DNA of 64,000 bases from Pedobacter paludis (GTDB taxonomy: Bacteria > Bacteroidota > Bacteroidia > Sphingobacteriales > Sphingobacteriaceae). A model generated the notes under the pieces. The model had not been told where the DNA came from, ran no database searches, and worked only from the letters and a program-made list of their open reading frames with translations. Below, one piece after another: positions 7,042-16,178 of the stretch. The translations under genes were made by a program, and so were the position numbers. Numbering within the stretch: the stretch's first letter is position 1; each line of letters opens with the position of its first letter. The DNA lies in the NCBI RefSeq assembly GCF_003173575.1, contig NZ_QGNY01000008.1:186001-250000 (forward strand). The letters run 5' to 3'.

Positions 7042-9396
7042 CTAATTGTAAGTAGTATTTCGTTTTAAGGAAATTATAAATTGGCTTCCCAATTCATAAT
7101 CTGGATTAACAGCAATCTTACCATCCATCAAGCTAATGAAGGTTCTACATAACAATAATCCTAAGCCTGTTCCTTTTTCTTTGTTTGTGCCAAGCGTGCT
7201 CACTCCTGATCCAAGATAACCGGGTTTATTAAAATGATTGATTTGAGCAGGAGACATACCAACTCCAGTATCAGAGACTTTAATATGCAATTCATCATCA
7301 ACACTTACCGCATCAATAGTAACAGTTCCTTGATTTGGTGTAAATTTAATGGCATTGCTAATTAAATTTCTTAAAACAAGTGAAAGCATATTTAAATCGG
7401 CTCTGCAAAAGGTGTTTGGTTCAATATTGTTTTTAACGGTTATATTTTTTTGAAGGGCATGTTGCTTAAGCGTATTAATTACCTCTGTAGTAGTATCTTG
7501 TACATTTAATTCTTCTAAATACGGATTAAAGCCCTGCATTTGGCTAGCAGCCCAATTAAGCAGGTTTTCCATCATGGTTGAGGTATAGGTTAGGTTATTT
7601 TTAAGCGAGGCAGCATAACGGTTTAATTTTTCCTGCTCTATATTTCCTTCCTCCAACATTTGAATAAATGAAATTAGAGAATTAACAGGCGTGCGCATAT
7701 CATGACTAACTACACTAAAAATACGGTCCTTTACCCTACTCAATTGCTCCAGTTCGCGTTTTTGTTTATTAATAATCTTATTGAGTCGAGTTGTTTTTCT
7801 CTGATTAAAAAATATGATTACTGCAGTTAATAACACCAACGTAATGGCCACCGTAAGAAAGATTTTAACCTTCCAATCAAATCTAATCTGTTGTTCTTGA
7901 CTACTTATTTTTTTATTGGAAATTATAGCCTGAAGCTGAGCACTTACAGAATCGCTTTTTTGAAGCTTTCTAGCATTTTCCAGTTCATGTTTCTTGGTTA
8001 GATAATTTATTCTTTGTAAATCCTTATCCCTATCGCTAATGGCGAGTTCCTGCTTTCTAAGTATTAAAAGTTGTTGCTGTTGTTTGGCAAGCAAAAACTG
8101 TCGTTGAAGTTCTCCATCCGTTATTTTTTGCCTGAAAAGATATTCTCTTTCTTTAATTCCAAAGTCAATTCTCATCTGTTGCCGAGTAATTTCCTTTTCC
8201 TTATCCTCATTAAAGATCTGATCCTTAATTTCAACGTACTGTTTATAATATGCTAAAGATCTGTCAAAATCACCCAATTCCTCATAAGCCTCACTCAAGG
8301 CATAAGCAGAATTCTTTTTGTTTTCTGAAAATTTATTTTCGTCTGATACCTTGAAACTATTGCTCAGCAAAACAACTGCATTATCATAATCCTTTTGTTT
8401 TTTATAAAAATCGCCCAAGGCATAAAGGCTTTCAGAATAATTGGTTTTATTATCGGCGGTTTTACTGATTTGAATTGCTTTTTGATAGGATTTTAAAGCC
8501 AGATTATTATCGCCCATTTCAGCATAGACATCTCCTATAGATTTAATTGATTCTGCCACAATATCTGGGTCTTCAACAATTTCACCGCCCTTTAATGATT
8601 TATTAAAGTAATCCAAAGCAATATTTAATCGCTGGTTCGGCGGAATTTCCATTTTAAGTTGTTCCTGCTTAGAGGCTGTAAAGTACGCCAAGCCCATATT
8701 TAAATTAACCACAGCCGTACCCCTACTTTTTTCACCCTCCTTTAAATATACTTTAAGTGCTTTTTTAAGATACTCTAATGCTTTAGCCTGTTGATTTAGC
8801 TCTTGATAAACCTCAGATATATTCGTAAAGCAATTCGCCACATCACCTTCCCCTCCATATTTTTGATAGAGATCCAAAGCCTTTTGATTCATCTCCAAGG
8901 ATTTCCCGTAATCCGGAATTTCATTATAAAGTGCGCCCAAACTTAGGTAACAGCCCGCAACATCATATAAATTTTTCAAAGCAGTAGCTTCTGTAATCGC
9001 TTTAAAATAATTTTCTTCTGCTTTTTGGTACTTGTTAAAACCATGATTAAACAACCCTCTTCGGTAATAAGCATTAAATGAATATTTTCGGAGATTGAGT
9101 TTTTGAGCGAGCTGAGCCGTTTCATCTACATATTCATCAACCTTTTCAAAGTTTCGCATCTTCATATACTGACGGAAAACCTTGGTTAATATGATGAGTT
9201 TTGTAGAGTCTGATTTTGTATTGTTTTGATTAAGAATTAATAAATTATCGAGTTCTTTCTGTTGCTCCTGAGTTTGGGAAAAGCAGTAAGAAAAAGAAAA
9301 AAAACATAAGCACAAAATTATAATTATCCTTCTGGAAATTGGATCTGTAATCTTTTCGAAAAGACCTAATGCGCAATATTTCAATTGGTTAAACAC
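7042..9396 (-). CDS. TPR-repeat sensor histidine kinase
   Basis: A 784-residue membrane kinase. An N-terminal hydrophobic segment (~25-42, ending CFSQ) is followed by a series of TPR repeats (~45-420) outside the membrane, a long charged coiled coil rich in Gln and Lys (~420-520), one membrane helix (FLTVAITLVLLTAVIIFF) and a cytoplasmic kinase core. The core has HisKA with SVVSHDMRTPVNSL (phospho-His near 565) and HATPase_c with NLISNAIKFTP, SDTGVGM and GTGLGLLL. There is no receiver domain, so it needs a separate regulator, possibly the convergent LytTR gene. The start is GTG at 9396; the stimulus is unknown. Confidence 0.92.
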   Translation of the reverse strand: MFNQLKYCALGLFEKITDPISRRIIIILCLCFFSFSYCFSQTQEQQKELDNLLILNQNNTKSDSTKLIILTKVFRQYMKMRNFEKVDEYVDETAQLAQKLNLRKYSFNAYYRRGLFNHGFNKYQKAEENYFKAITEATALKNLYDVAGCYLSLGALYNEIPDYGKSLEMNQKALDLYQKYGGEGDVANCFTNISEVYQELNQQAKALEYLKKALKVYLKEGEKSRGTAVVNLNMGLAYFTASKQEQLKMEIPPNQRLNIALDYFNKSLKGGEIVEDPDIVAESIKSIGDVYAEMGDNNLALKSYQKAIQISKTADNKTNYSESLYALGDFYKKQKDYDNAVVLLSNSFKVSDENKFSENKKNSAYALSEAYEELGDFDRSLAYYKQYVEIKDQIFNEDKEKEITRQQMRIDFGIKEREYLFRQKITDGELQRQFLLAKQQQQLLILRKQELAISDRDKDLQRINYLTKKHELENARKLQKSDSVSAQLQAIISNKKISSQEQQIRFDWKVKIFLTVAITLVLLTAVIIFFNQRKTTRLNKIINKQKRELEQLSRVKDRIFSVVSHDMRTPVNSLISFIQMLEEGNIEQEKLNRYAASLKNNLTYTSTMMENLLNWAASQMQGFNPYLEELNVQDTTTEVINTLKQHALQKNITVKNNIEPNTFCRADLNMLSLVLRNLISNAIKFTPNQGTVTIDAVSVDDELHIKVSDTGVGMSPAQINHFNKPGYLGSGVSTLGTNKEKGTGLGLLLCRTFISLMDGKIAVNPDYELGSQFIISLKRNTTYN

Positions 9397-9643
9397 AAAA
9401 ATGCCTTAACTATTGAATATTAAACTGAAAATTTTGAATATAGAGAATCACATCTCCATCTTTAGGATGTTTGTAGAGCATAACGGGACAGAATTTTAAG
9501 GATAATTTTATAAAAGTAATATAAAATTGTCATTACTACCCAACAACTTTATTACATTTTTCAATAAAATTGATCAATTCTGTAGCAAACAGAAAAATAG
9601 ATTTTCTTATAAATGAAATTCAAAATTTCAAAAGGCTTTAATT
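9397..9643. other. AT-rich spacer
   Basis: This 247-bp gap separates two minus-strand genes. I see no ORF, repeat or clear terminator hairpin; it presumably holds the promoter of the histidine kinase on the minus strand. Confidence 0.4.
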
Positions 9644-12064
9644 TTAAAAAATGCTTGGATATTTTGATGGATTTGCATCATGCATCATGTTGTATATGGT
9701 TTCAATCACATCATCAACTGATGGTTTGCTGAAATAATCACCATCCGAACCAAAAGGTGGTCGATGAGCTTTGGCAGTTAATGTCTTTGGCTGACCATCA
9801 AGTAAGAAATATCCTTTTTGTTTTTCTAAAATTTCTTGCAGAATATAAGCAGAGGCGCCGCCGGGTACATCTTCATCAACAACTAGAAGTTTGTTTGTTT
9901 TGGCAAGAGAAGTTGCACAAACGTTTGCTTTATCAAAAGGTAAAAGTGTTTGAGGATCGATAATTTCTACCGAGATGCCCATGGTTGCCAGCTCTTCTGC
10001 AGCTTCCTGAATTATTCTTAATGTTGAACCATAAGATACCACTGTAATATCTGTTCCGGTTTCCAAAACTTCGGCTTTGCCTAACGGAACAGTAAAATCG
10101 CCCACGTTTTTAGGCAGTTTTTCTTTCAGTCTATACCCATTTAAGCACTCTATAACAACGGCAGGTTCATCTGCCCTAAAAAGTGTGTTGTACATTCCGG
10201 CTGCCTGCGTCATATTACGGGGTACACACAAATGCATGCCCCTTAAGGAGCCTAAAAGCATACTTATTGGAGAGCCTGAATGCCAAACACCTTCCAGACG
10301 ATGACCTCTTGTACGTACAATAACAGGAGCCTTTTGGATGCCTTTTGTGCGGTAAGAAAGTGAAGCCAAATCATCGCTAAGTACATTTAACGCAAAAATT
10401 AAATAATCTAAATATTGAATTTCGGCAATTGGTTTTAAACCACGCATGGCCAACCCAATTCCCTGACCCATAATTGTCATTTCACGGATTCCGGTATCAG
10501 TGATTCTTAATTCCCCAAATTTCGCCTGTAATCCAGCAAAACCTTGGTTAACATCCCCAATATTCCCCAAATCTTCCCCAAATGCCACAAGTCGTTGATC
10601 TCTGGCAAAATTTTCGTTAAAACAAGCGTTTAAAACCTCACGTCCATCTACCATTTTAGAAAGATCATCATATTCCGCATCTACAACAGTAATTTGGTCT
10701 GGACTTTCTTTTCCTTCGGTATGTAACTTTGAGTTATACCTTTCGTAATTTAAATCCGTTTGTTCTTTATACCAGCTCAAAAATTCATCTCGCTCGGCTG
10801 AACTAAAATTTGCTGATAGGCGAATGGCTTTGCGTGCTGCCGTAAAAACCTCTCTCCGTTGCGCATCAGCTGTAGAAGCTAAGCCAGAGCTTATTTTAGA
10901 AAGTTCAGGTTGATGTTTTGCTAATCCGTTTATAAAATCTACAACTTGTTTTTGTTCTGGTTTAATGCTATCCAAAAACTCATTCCAAGCTTCTTTTTGT
11001 GCATTTCGAACAAATATTTTGGCATTTTTTTCTACTTCCAAAATTTCTTCTTCGGTAACAATTGCCGATTCAAGCATCCATTCCCGCATTTTTAAAATAC
11101 AATCGTGTTCCGTTTCCCAAGCAAGACGGTCTTTTGACTTATAACGCTCGTGAGACCCAGAAGTAGAATGGCCCTGAGGTTGTGTAAGCTCAGTAACGTG
11201 AATCAATACGGGTATATGTTCTTCCCTACAAACGTTTATTGCATTTTCATAAACTTCGCATAAAGCGGGATAATCCCAGCCTTTAACTTTATATATCTCG
11301 TATCCTAAATTTTCAGAATCGCGTTGAAAACCCTTTAAAACCTCAGAAATATCTTCTTTCGTTGTCTGGTATTTTGCAGGAACTGAAATGCCATAAGCAT
11401 CATCCCATATCGAAATGGCCATTGGTATTTGTAAAACACCCGCAGCATTTATGGCTTCGAAAAATACACCTTCAGATGTTGATGCATTTCCAATTGTACC
11501 AAAAGCCACCTCATTGCCATTTACAGAGAAGTTTTTCAAATAATCTAACTCTTTATTATTTCTGAAAAGCTTTGATGCATAGGCCAATCCGACCAAACGA
11601 GCCATCTGCCCGCCAGTTGGAGAAATATCAGAAGAACAGTTTTTAATTTGTGTTAAATCATTCCAGCTGCCATCCTCATTTACAGATTTGGTTGCAAAGT
11701 GGCAATTCATCTGTCTTCCGCCAGAGAATGGATCTGCACCTTCTGTTGGATTGGCATATAACTGTGCGAAAAATTCTTTAATTGTAGAGATGCCCGTTGC
11801 GAAGGCAAAAGTTTGATCACGATAGTAGCCAGAACGCCAGTCGCCGTTCTTAAAAGCCTTAGCCATAGCAATTTGCGGAACTTCTTTACCATCACCAAAA
11901 ATGCCGAACTTAGCCTTACCTGTTAACACTTCTCTACGCCCTAAAACACTTGCCTGCCTACTCTCAAAGGCAATTTTGTAATCGTTTATAACAATCGACT
12001 TAAAATCGTTAAAACTTAATTCAGAAGCATCAATAGAGTTGGTTATCAGTTTTTCATTCTGCAT
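9644..12064 (-). CDS. fused 2-oxoacid dehydrogenase E1 (alpha+beta)
   Basis: About 806 residues joining both E1 subunits of a 2-oxoacid dehydrogenase, probably branched-chain. The N-terminal half is the thiamine-diphosphate alpha part with GNASTSEGVFFEAINAAG and SIWDDAYGISVP. The C-terminal half (~475-800) is the transketolase-like beta part with FGEDLGNIGDVNQGFAGL, DTGIREMTIMGQGIGLAMRG, RTRGHRLEGVWHSGSP and the C-terminal transketolase domain. It would decarboxylate a 2-oxo acid and acylate the lipoyl group of an E2 protein. No E2 or E3 gene lies in the window. I chose ATG at 12064; an in-frame TTG nine bases upstream also exists. Confidence 0.9.
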   Translation of the reverse strand: MQNEKLITNSIDASELSFNDFKSIVINDYKIAFESRQASVLGRREVLTGKAKFGIFGDGKEVPQIAMAKAFKNGDWRSGYYRDQTFAFATGISTIKEFFAQLYANPTEGADPFSGGRQMNCHFATKSVNEDGSWNDLTQIKNCSSDISPTGGQMARLVGLAYASKLFRNNKELDYLKNFSVNGNEVAFGTIGNASTSEGVFFEAINAAGVLQIPMAISIWDDAYGISVPAKYQTTKEDISEVLKGFQRDSENLGYEIYKVKGWDYPALCEVYENAINVCREEHIPVLIHVTELTQPQGHSTSGSHERYKSKDRLAWETEHDCILKMREWMLESAIVTEEEILEVEKNAKIFVRNAQKEAWNEFLDSIKPEQKQVVDFINGLAKHQPELSKISSGLASTADAQRREVFTAARKAIRLSANFSSAERDEFLSWYKEQTDLNYERYNSKLHTEGKESPDQITVVDAEYDDLSKMVDGREVLNACFNENFARDQRLVAFGEDLGNIGDVNQGFAGLQAKFGELRITDTGIREMTIMGQGIGLAMRGLKPIAEIQYLDYLIFALNVLSDDLASLSYRTKGIQKAPVIVRTRGHRLEGVWHSGSPISMLLGSLRGMHLCVPRNMTQAAGMYNTLFRADEPAVVIECLNGYRLKEKLPKNVGDFTVPLGKAEVLETGTDITVVSYGSTLRIIQEAAEELATMGISVEIIDPQTLLPFDKANVCATSLAKTNKLLVVDEDVPGGASAYILQEILEKQKGYFLLDGQPKTLTAKAHRPPFGSDGDYFSKPSVDDVIETIYNMMHDANPSKYPSIF

Positions 12065-12169
12065 CGTAATCAAATATTGGTTGTGGCAAATATATACAAA
12101 ATAAAAAGTTTGACTTTATCCTTGATTGTAAAATTATATATGGACGAATAAAATATAATTGGAATAGTT

Positions 12170-12198
12170 TTTGTTTTAAACTGAAAACATTAAATTTG
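12170..12198 (+). promoter_or_regulatory. Bacteroidota-type promoter of the DUF1573 gene
   Basis: TTTG at 12170-12173 and TAAATTTG at 12191-12198 fit the -33 and TAnnTTTG -7 elements with 17 bases between. It is 40 nt ahead of the gene at 12239 and in the right orientation. No start site has been mapped. Confidence 0.55.
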
Positions 12199-12238
12199 TT
12201 TTATAAATTTTAAAAAAAATTAATTTCAAACACATAAC

Positions 12239-12631
12239 ATGAAAAAGATCTTAGTATTATTCGCTTTTGTATTGGGTTTCGGTTTAGTTGCTAACGCACA
12301 AAGCAAACCTGCAGAATTTAAATTTGAAGCTGAAACGCACGATTTCGGTAAAATTGTAATGGGCAAACCTGTTACTTACGATTTCAAATACACTAACGTT
12401 GGCGAAGAGCCATTAATTATTACCAAAGCAGAAGGAAGCTGTGGTTGTACGGTTCCTAAATATACTTCTACACCATTGAAAAAAGGTGAAACTGGTGTAA
12501 TCTCAGTAACCTTTAACGCAGCTGCCGGTCCATCAACTTTTTCTAAAACAGTAACGGTTACTTCTAACGCTAAAACTCCAGTTAAGGTTCTTTATATCAA
12601 AGGCGAAACTGTTGCCGCAACATCAAAATAA
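12239..12631 (+). CDS. DUF1573 exported protein
   Basis: A small 130-residue protein with a signal peptide (residues 1-20, ending ANAQ). The mature part is a single immunoglobulin-like DUF1573 domain: FEAETHDFGKIVMGKPVTYDFKY, then NVGEEPLIITKAEGSCGCTVPKY, PLKKGETGVISVTFNA and SKTVTVTSNA. The CGC pair after GS is the family hallmark. Bacteroidota carry many such proteins in the periplasm or outer membrane, with no agreed function. It has its own promoter and is followed by a strong terminator, so it is monocistronic. Confidence 0.92.
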   Translation: MKKILVLFAFVLGFGLVANAQSKPAEFKFEAETHDFGKIVMGKPVTYDFKYTNVGEEPLIITKAEGSCGCTVPKYTSTPLKKGETGVISVTFNAAAGPSTFSKTVTVTSNAKTPVKVLYIKGETVAATSK

Positions 12632-12651
12632 TTTTTTAATCGATAATATTT

Positions 12652-12684
12652 AAAAAGTCCCGATTTTCATCGGGACTTTTTTAT
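12652..12684 (+). terminator. rho-independent terminator
   Basis: A perfect 13-bp stem (12652-12664 with 12669-12681) with core AGTCCCGAT/ATCGGGACT around the loop TTTC, followed by a T-run. It ends transcription of the DUF1573 gene and is only 10 nt before the next start codon. Confidence 0.9.
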
Positions 12685-12693
12685 TTTTGTGCC

Positions 12694-13893
12694 ATGCCAA
12701 AAATTTCACAAAAAGGCTTGCAGATGCCTGCATCGCCAATCAGAAAGTTAACCCCCTTTGCAGACAAAGCTAAACAGGACGGAAAGAAGGTCTTTCATTT
12801 AAATATCGGCCAACCTGATATTGATACGCCTGAAGGAATGTTAAACGCCATTAAAAATATAGATTTTAACGTTTGGGCCTATACCCCATCAGAAGGTACA
12901 TTGGCTTATCGTACAAAACTTACCGAATACTATAACAAATTGGGTTACAACATTAAACCCGAAAATATCTTGGTTACCGTTGGTGGATCTGAAGCGATAA
13001 CAATTGCCATGCAAACCTGTGTAAATGAGGGAGATGAAATTATTATCCCAGAGCCTTTTTATGCAAATTACAATGGCTTTGCCTGTATGAGTAATGTTGT
13101 GGTAAAACCGATTCTATCTTACATAGAAAATGGTTTTGCGCTGCCTCCAATTGCCGAATTTGAGAAATTAATTACAGAGAAAACTAAGGCAATTATTATT
13201 TGCAATCCAAATAATCCGACCGGTTATTTATATTCTAAAGAAGAATTAGAGGCCTTAAAATCGCTTTGCGTTAAATATGATCTTTTCTTGTTTTCAGACG
13301 AAGCTTATCGCGAATTCTGTTACGATGGCAGAGCATTTATTTCGCCCATGCATTTAGATGGTTTGGATGAAAACGTAGTCATTATGGATACCGTTTCTAA
13401 ACGTTATAGTGCTTGTGGCGCCCGTTTAGGCTGTTTAATTACCAAAAACAAGGAAGTTATTGCATCAGGATTAAAATTTGCTCAGGCAAGATTAAGCCCA
13501 GGAATGGTAGAACAGATTGCCGGAACCGCAGCTGTTGACACGCCTGATAGTTATTTTGAAAAAGTAAATACTGAATATACGTTGCGCAGGGATACCTTGG
13601 TTGGTAGATTGAATAAAATTGAAGGTGTGTATTGTCCAAATCCGGGCGGTGCATTTTATGTGGTAGCTAAATTCCCTATTGACGATGCAGATAAGTTTTG
13701 TCAATGGATTTTAGAAGAATTTAATTATAACAATCAAACTGTTATGATGGCGCCGGCAACTGGTTTTTATTCTACCCCAGGATCTGGAAAGAATGAAGTT
13801 AGAATGGCCTACGTTTTAAATACCGATGATTTAAATACGGCAATGGATTGTTTGGAAGTTGCTTTGCAACAATATCCGGGCAGAACAATTTAG
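12694..13893 (+). CDS. class I PLP-dependent aminotransferase (aspartate aminotransferase type)
   Basis: A 399-residue fold-type I aminotransferase. Visible landmarks are LNIGQPDIDTPEGM near the N-terminus, GGSEAITIAM, IICNPNNPTGYLYS with the substrate and PLP contacts, SDEAYREFCYDG with the Asp that contacts the pyridine nitrogen, and DTVSKRYSACGARLG with the PLP-binding Lys. The C-terminal Arg in KNEVRMAYV would bind the substrate carboxylate. It probably transaminates aspartate, and may also act on prephenate or aromatic keto acids; the sequence alone does not decide this. It starts 10 nt after the terminator of the previous gene, so its promoter must overlap that gene's 3' end. Confidence 0.9.
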   Translation: MPKISQKGLQMPASPIRKLTPFADKAKQDGKKVFHLNIGQPDIDTPEGMLNAIKNIDFNVWAYTPSEGTLAYRTKLTEYYNKLGYNIKPENILVTVGGSEAITIAMQTCVNEGDEIIIPEPFYANYNGFACMSNVVVKPILSYIENGFALPPIAEFEKLITEKTKAIIICNPNNPTGYLYSKEELEALKSLCVKYDLFLFSDEAYREFCYDGRAFISPMHLDGLDENVVIMDTVSKRYSACGARLGCLITKNKEVIASGLKFAQARLSPGMVEQIAGTAAVDTPDSYFEKVNTEYTLRRDTLVGRLNKIEGVYCPNPGGAFYVVAKFPIDDADKFCQWILEEFNYNNQTVMMAPATGFYSTPGSGKNEVRMAYVLNTDDLNTAMDCLEVALQQYPGRTI

Positions 13894-13902
13894 TATTTTA
13901 AC

Positions 13903-13961
13903 TTGTCACATTGAGCTTGTCGAAATGCTGTAAATGCCCTTCGACAAGCTCAGGATGACAA
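13903..13961. repeat. REP-like inverted repeat
   Basis: Arms ATTGAGCTTGTCGAAATG (from 13910) and CCCTTCGACAAGCTCAGGAT (from 13938) form an inverted repeat of the same family as 5269-5328. It lies between the convergent ends of the aminotransferase and M60 peptidase genes and could serve as a shared terminator. Confidence 0.7.
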
Positions 13962-13982
13962 TTGATATTTAATCCTCCCTTA

Positions 13983-15491
13983 TTAATTTTGTGGCGGAAA
14001 GTTATAAGGCATCCATTGTGGATAAACGGAAAGCTCTTTATTGGTAGCCTCACTAATGCTTACGCCCCACTTGTTCCAAAATGGCACCAGGTTTCTTTTT
14101 ACAATGTTTGAATACGTTTTAACCCACAAATCGCGTTTTTGCTGATCGTTTAATTCATCAATGCTTGGCCCGATTTTTTGGTAGGCTCTAAAAAACGCCT
14201 TAAAACTTTCCCAACCAAAAGCCTCCTGCATCTGGCGAAACATAATCAATCCCAAGAAAGGATCATCTTGCCATTTTTCATAGCTTGGTCCATCGGCGAA
14301 ATATTTTTTCATCTGCTTTTGCGTATTCGCATTAGAAATGGCTACATGTGCATTATCCCGCCCGCCAATTAACCTATCGAACATGTACAGAGAGAAAAAG
14401 TTATTGCTTACTTCGGTTGTGCCGCCAAAAACCCAGTTTAGATTTTGCATGTTATGACCAATTTCGTGAAAGAATCCCCAATTTGCTCCGCCTCCACTTG
14501 GCTTCATCAATAAAGCAGGGTCGGCCATAATTTCATTTGATACCATGTGCCGAGTTGGTGAATGATGGATCATAATTGGGTAGCCACTGTGCATGTAACC
14601 GCCGCCAATATGTTCATCGGGCACTAAACGTTGTGCTCTGTAAAAAGGCACAGGCATTTGCGCCAATTCCATTTCACCACCAACAATTAAATCCCACAGT
14701 TTCATCACCTCTTCTGGATTTTTAATGGTTTGCAAAACACTATCCGGCAAAGTTAGAATTACGTTCTCTGAGGCCAATTCTCCCCATGGTGCCTTATTGT
14801 TTTTCAACTGTTCTTTCCAATCGGCAAGCGAAGTTTTTCCTAAAATAAAATTCGGAGAACTTATTGCATGACTAATCTTGAAATCTATTTTTCTGCTTTC
14901 TGCCTTAGAATTTAGATCTATATAAATTAACCCTCCAAATGGAGACGTTAAGAAATTTTTACCTGCAACCAATTTTTGCTTTTTGGTAATGATGGGCATT
15001 CTTCGCCAATCTTCTTCGCCGGCAACCCAAACATCTAATCGATCGCTATGTGCACCGATCTGTACTTCTAGCCCGTTTAGGTTTGCACTTTTTGCAACTT
15101 CGATTTCAATGTATTCGCCAGCTATTGCATAAAGTCCGGTGCTGTACATCGTTTCGCTCTCAATGCCCGAATAGCCTAATGTAGACACAATTCCGACCAA
15201 GCTATCGGCCATTTTTTTGTGCTCGATACTTACATTTTCGCTGATAAATTTATAACCTGCTTTTGCTTCACCAGGGAAAACTGCTGATGAGGGTTGTGCC
15301 TTAATGTGTTTGTAATCGGTACTTTTTAGAATGTCATCACTCCACTTCGAAATCTGTTTTCTAAAAATGGTATCATTCTTTGATAATGTTTGATTTGGCG
15401 TAATCAGAATTGTTGCAGGATCTTTTTTTGCAGTTTGTGCAAAGGTGGTTAGTCCTGTTGCCATTAATACGAGGGTAAATAATTGTTTCAT
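13983..15491 (-). CDS. M60-type (enhancin-like) exported metallopeptidase
   Basis: A 502-residue protein with a signal peptide (1-19, ending TTFAQ). The catalytic zinc site is HEIGHNMQN, followed after about 17 residues by TTEVSNNFF, giving the HExxH...E arrangement of gluzincin M60 peptidases. Upstream, the region IEIEVAKSANLNGLEVQIGAHSDR matches the beta-sandwich part of the domain. Known M60 enzymes cleave O-glycosylated mucin-like proteins. The neighbouring sialidase-like protein fits a role in using glycosylated host or environmental proteins, which is an inference. The mature protein should be periplasmic or secreted. Confidence 0.88.
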   Translation of the reverse strand: MKQLFTLVLMATGLTTFAQTAKKDPATILITPNQTLSKNDTIFRKQISKWSDDILKSTDYKHIKAQPSSAVFPGEAKAGYKFISENVSIEHKKMADSLVGIVSTLGYSGIESETMYSTGLYAIAGEYIEIEVAKSANLNGLEVQIGAHSDRLDVWVAGEEDWRRMPIITKKQKLVAGKNFLTSPFGGLIYIDLNSKAESRKIDFKISHAISSPNFILGKTSLADWKEQLKNNKAPWGELASENVILTLPDSVLQTIKNPEEVMKLWDLIVGGEMELAQMPVPFYRAQRLVPDEHIGGGYMHSGYPIMIHHSPTRHMVSNEIMADPALLMKPSGGGANWGFFHEIGHNMQNLNWVFGGTTEVSNNFFSLYMFDRLIGGRDNAHVAISNANTQKQMKKYFADGPSYEKWQDDPFLGLIMFRQMQEAFGWESFKAFFRAYQKIGPSIDELNDQQKRDLWVKTYSNIVKRNLVPFWNKWGVSISEATNKELSVYPQWMPYNFPPQN

Positions 15492-15698
15492 TTATGTGGT
15501 TATCTATTTGAGGATGTTTGTTCTTGAAATGAGTTTATCACAGTTAAGGAATTAAGCCTCCTTTATAATTGGATGGTTAAGTTACGCATGCTAGATAAAA
15601 GAACATCATACAGATTTTGCGCAAACGTTTGATTATAAGGTAACATTTAAGTGAGGTATTGATGAATGATAATTGGTTTTAGGAATCGTGTAAAACAA

Positions 15699-15730
15699 CA
15701 AAACCCTTATAAATGAATACAAGGGTTTTG
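15699..15730 (-). terminator. rho-independent terminator of ssrA
   Basis: A perfect 10-bp stem CAAAACCCTT (15699-15708) / AAGGGTTTTG (15721-15730) with a 12-base loop. Read on the minus strand it starts four bases after the tmRNA 3' end and is followed by a T-rich stretch (TTGTTTTAC). Confidence 0.75.
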
Positions 15731-15733
15731 CTT

Positions 15734-16099
15734 TGTGGAGCCGAAGGGAGTCGAACCCTTGTCCAGTTGTGAGATAAATTATACCTTCTACATGCTTATT
15801 TTTCAATTGATTTTAGGGAAATAAACGGGCTGAAAACCGACCTAATTTAAATCCTTAGATACTTTATCTCACCTTGTGTCGTATCTCCACGAAGGCCAGC
15901 TTTGTTATTTCGATGCCCCAGGTTCTAGCCTAACAATGCAGCAACTAGAGGGACAAAAGCTAATTAGTTCTAAACTAAGCAGCTAAGGCGTAAGTATTTT
16001 CGCCAACTAAAATGTGAACGTTCACTTTAAGTGCTCTCCGTACAACGCACTGCATGCTAACATAACTTTCGCCACCCCGTCAAATCCAAGAACGGCCCC
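15734..16099 (-). ncRNA. ssrA: transfer-messenger RNA (tmRNA)
   Basis: Rescues stalled ribosomes by trans-translation. On the minus strand the 5' end reads GGGGCCGTTCTTGGATTTGA, the conserved tmRNA start, from 16099. The 3' end has the T-arm GGGTTCGACTCCC and CGGCTCC, which pairs with GGGGCCG to form the acceptor stem. The CCA is apparently not encoded. The tag frame begins with resume codon GGC at 16004-16002, preceded by TAGTT as in other tmRNAs, and reads GENTYALAA then TAG (15977-15975), giving the tag AGENTYALAA with the charged Ala. The exact 3' end is uncertain by one or two bases. Confidence 0.95.
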
Positions 16100-16160
16100 A
16101 GCGATAGTCCTCAGTCTAAAGTAGAGAAATAGCCTGAGGCTTCAAATATACAAATATCTG
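16100..16160 (-). promoter_or_regulatory. ssrA promoter and 5' leader hairpin
   Basis: On the minus strand TATATTTG (a TAnnTTTG element) occurs near 16150-16143, followed by CCTCAGG...CTGAGGA, an inverted repeat at about 16108-16138, just before the mature tmRNA 5' end. The leader would be removed by RNase P. The hairpin is seen in the sequence; its role is inferred. Confidence 0.5.
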
Positions 16161-16178
16161 GCCAATTTCCTGTTACGA

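Noticed and set aside
9644..12064. possible two separate E1 genes or a frameshift fusion
   Set aside because: The reading frame is continuous, the linker is of normal composition, and fused E1 proteins of this length are known in Bacteroidota.
15736..15790. tRNA-like 3' end (T-arm and acceptor)
   Set aside because: It is the 3' domain of tmRNA; there is no anticodon arm, and the 5' half lies about 300 bases away.
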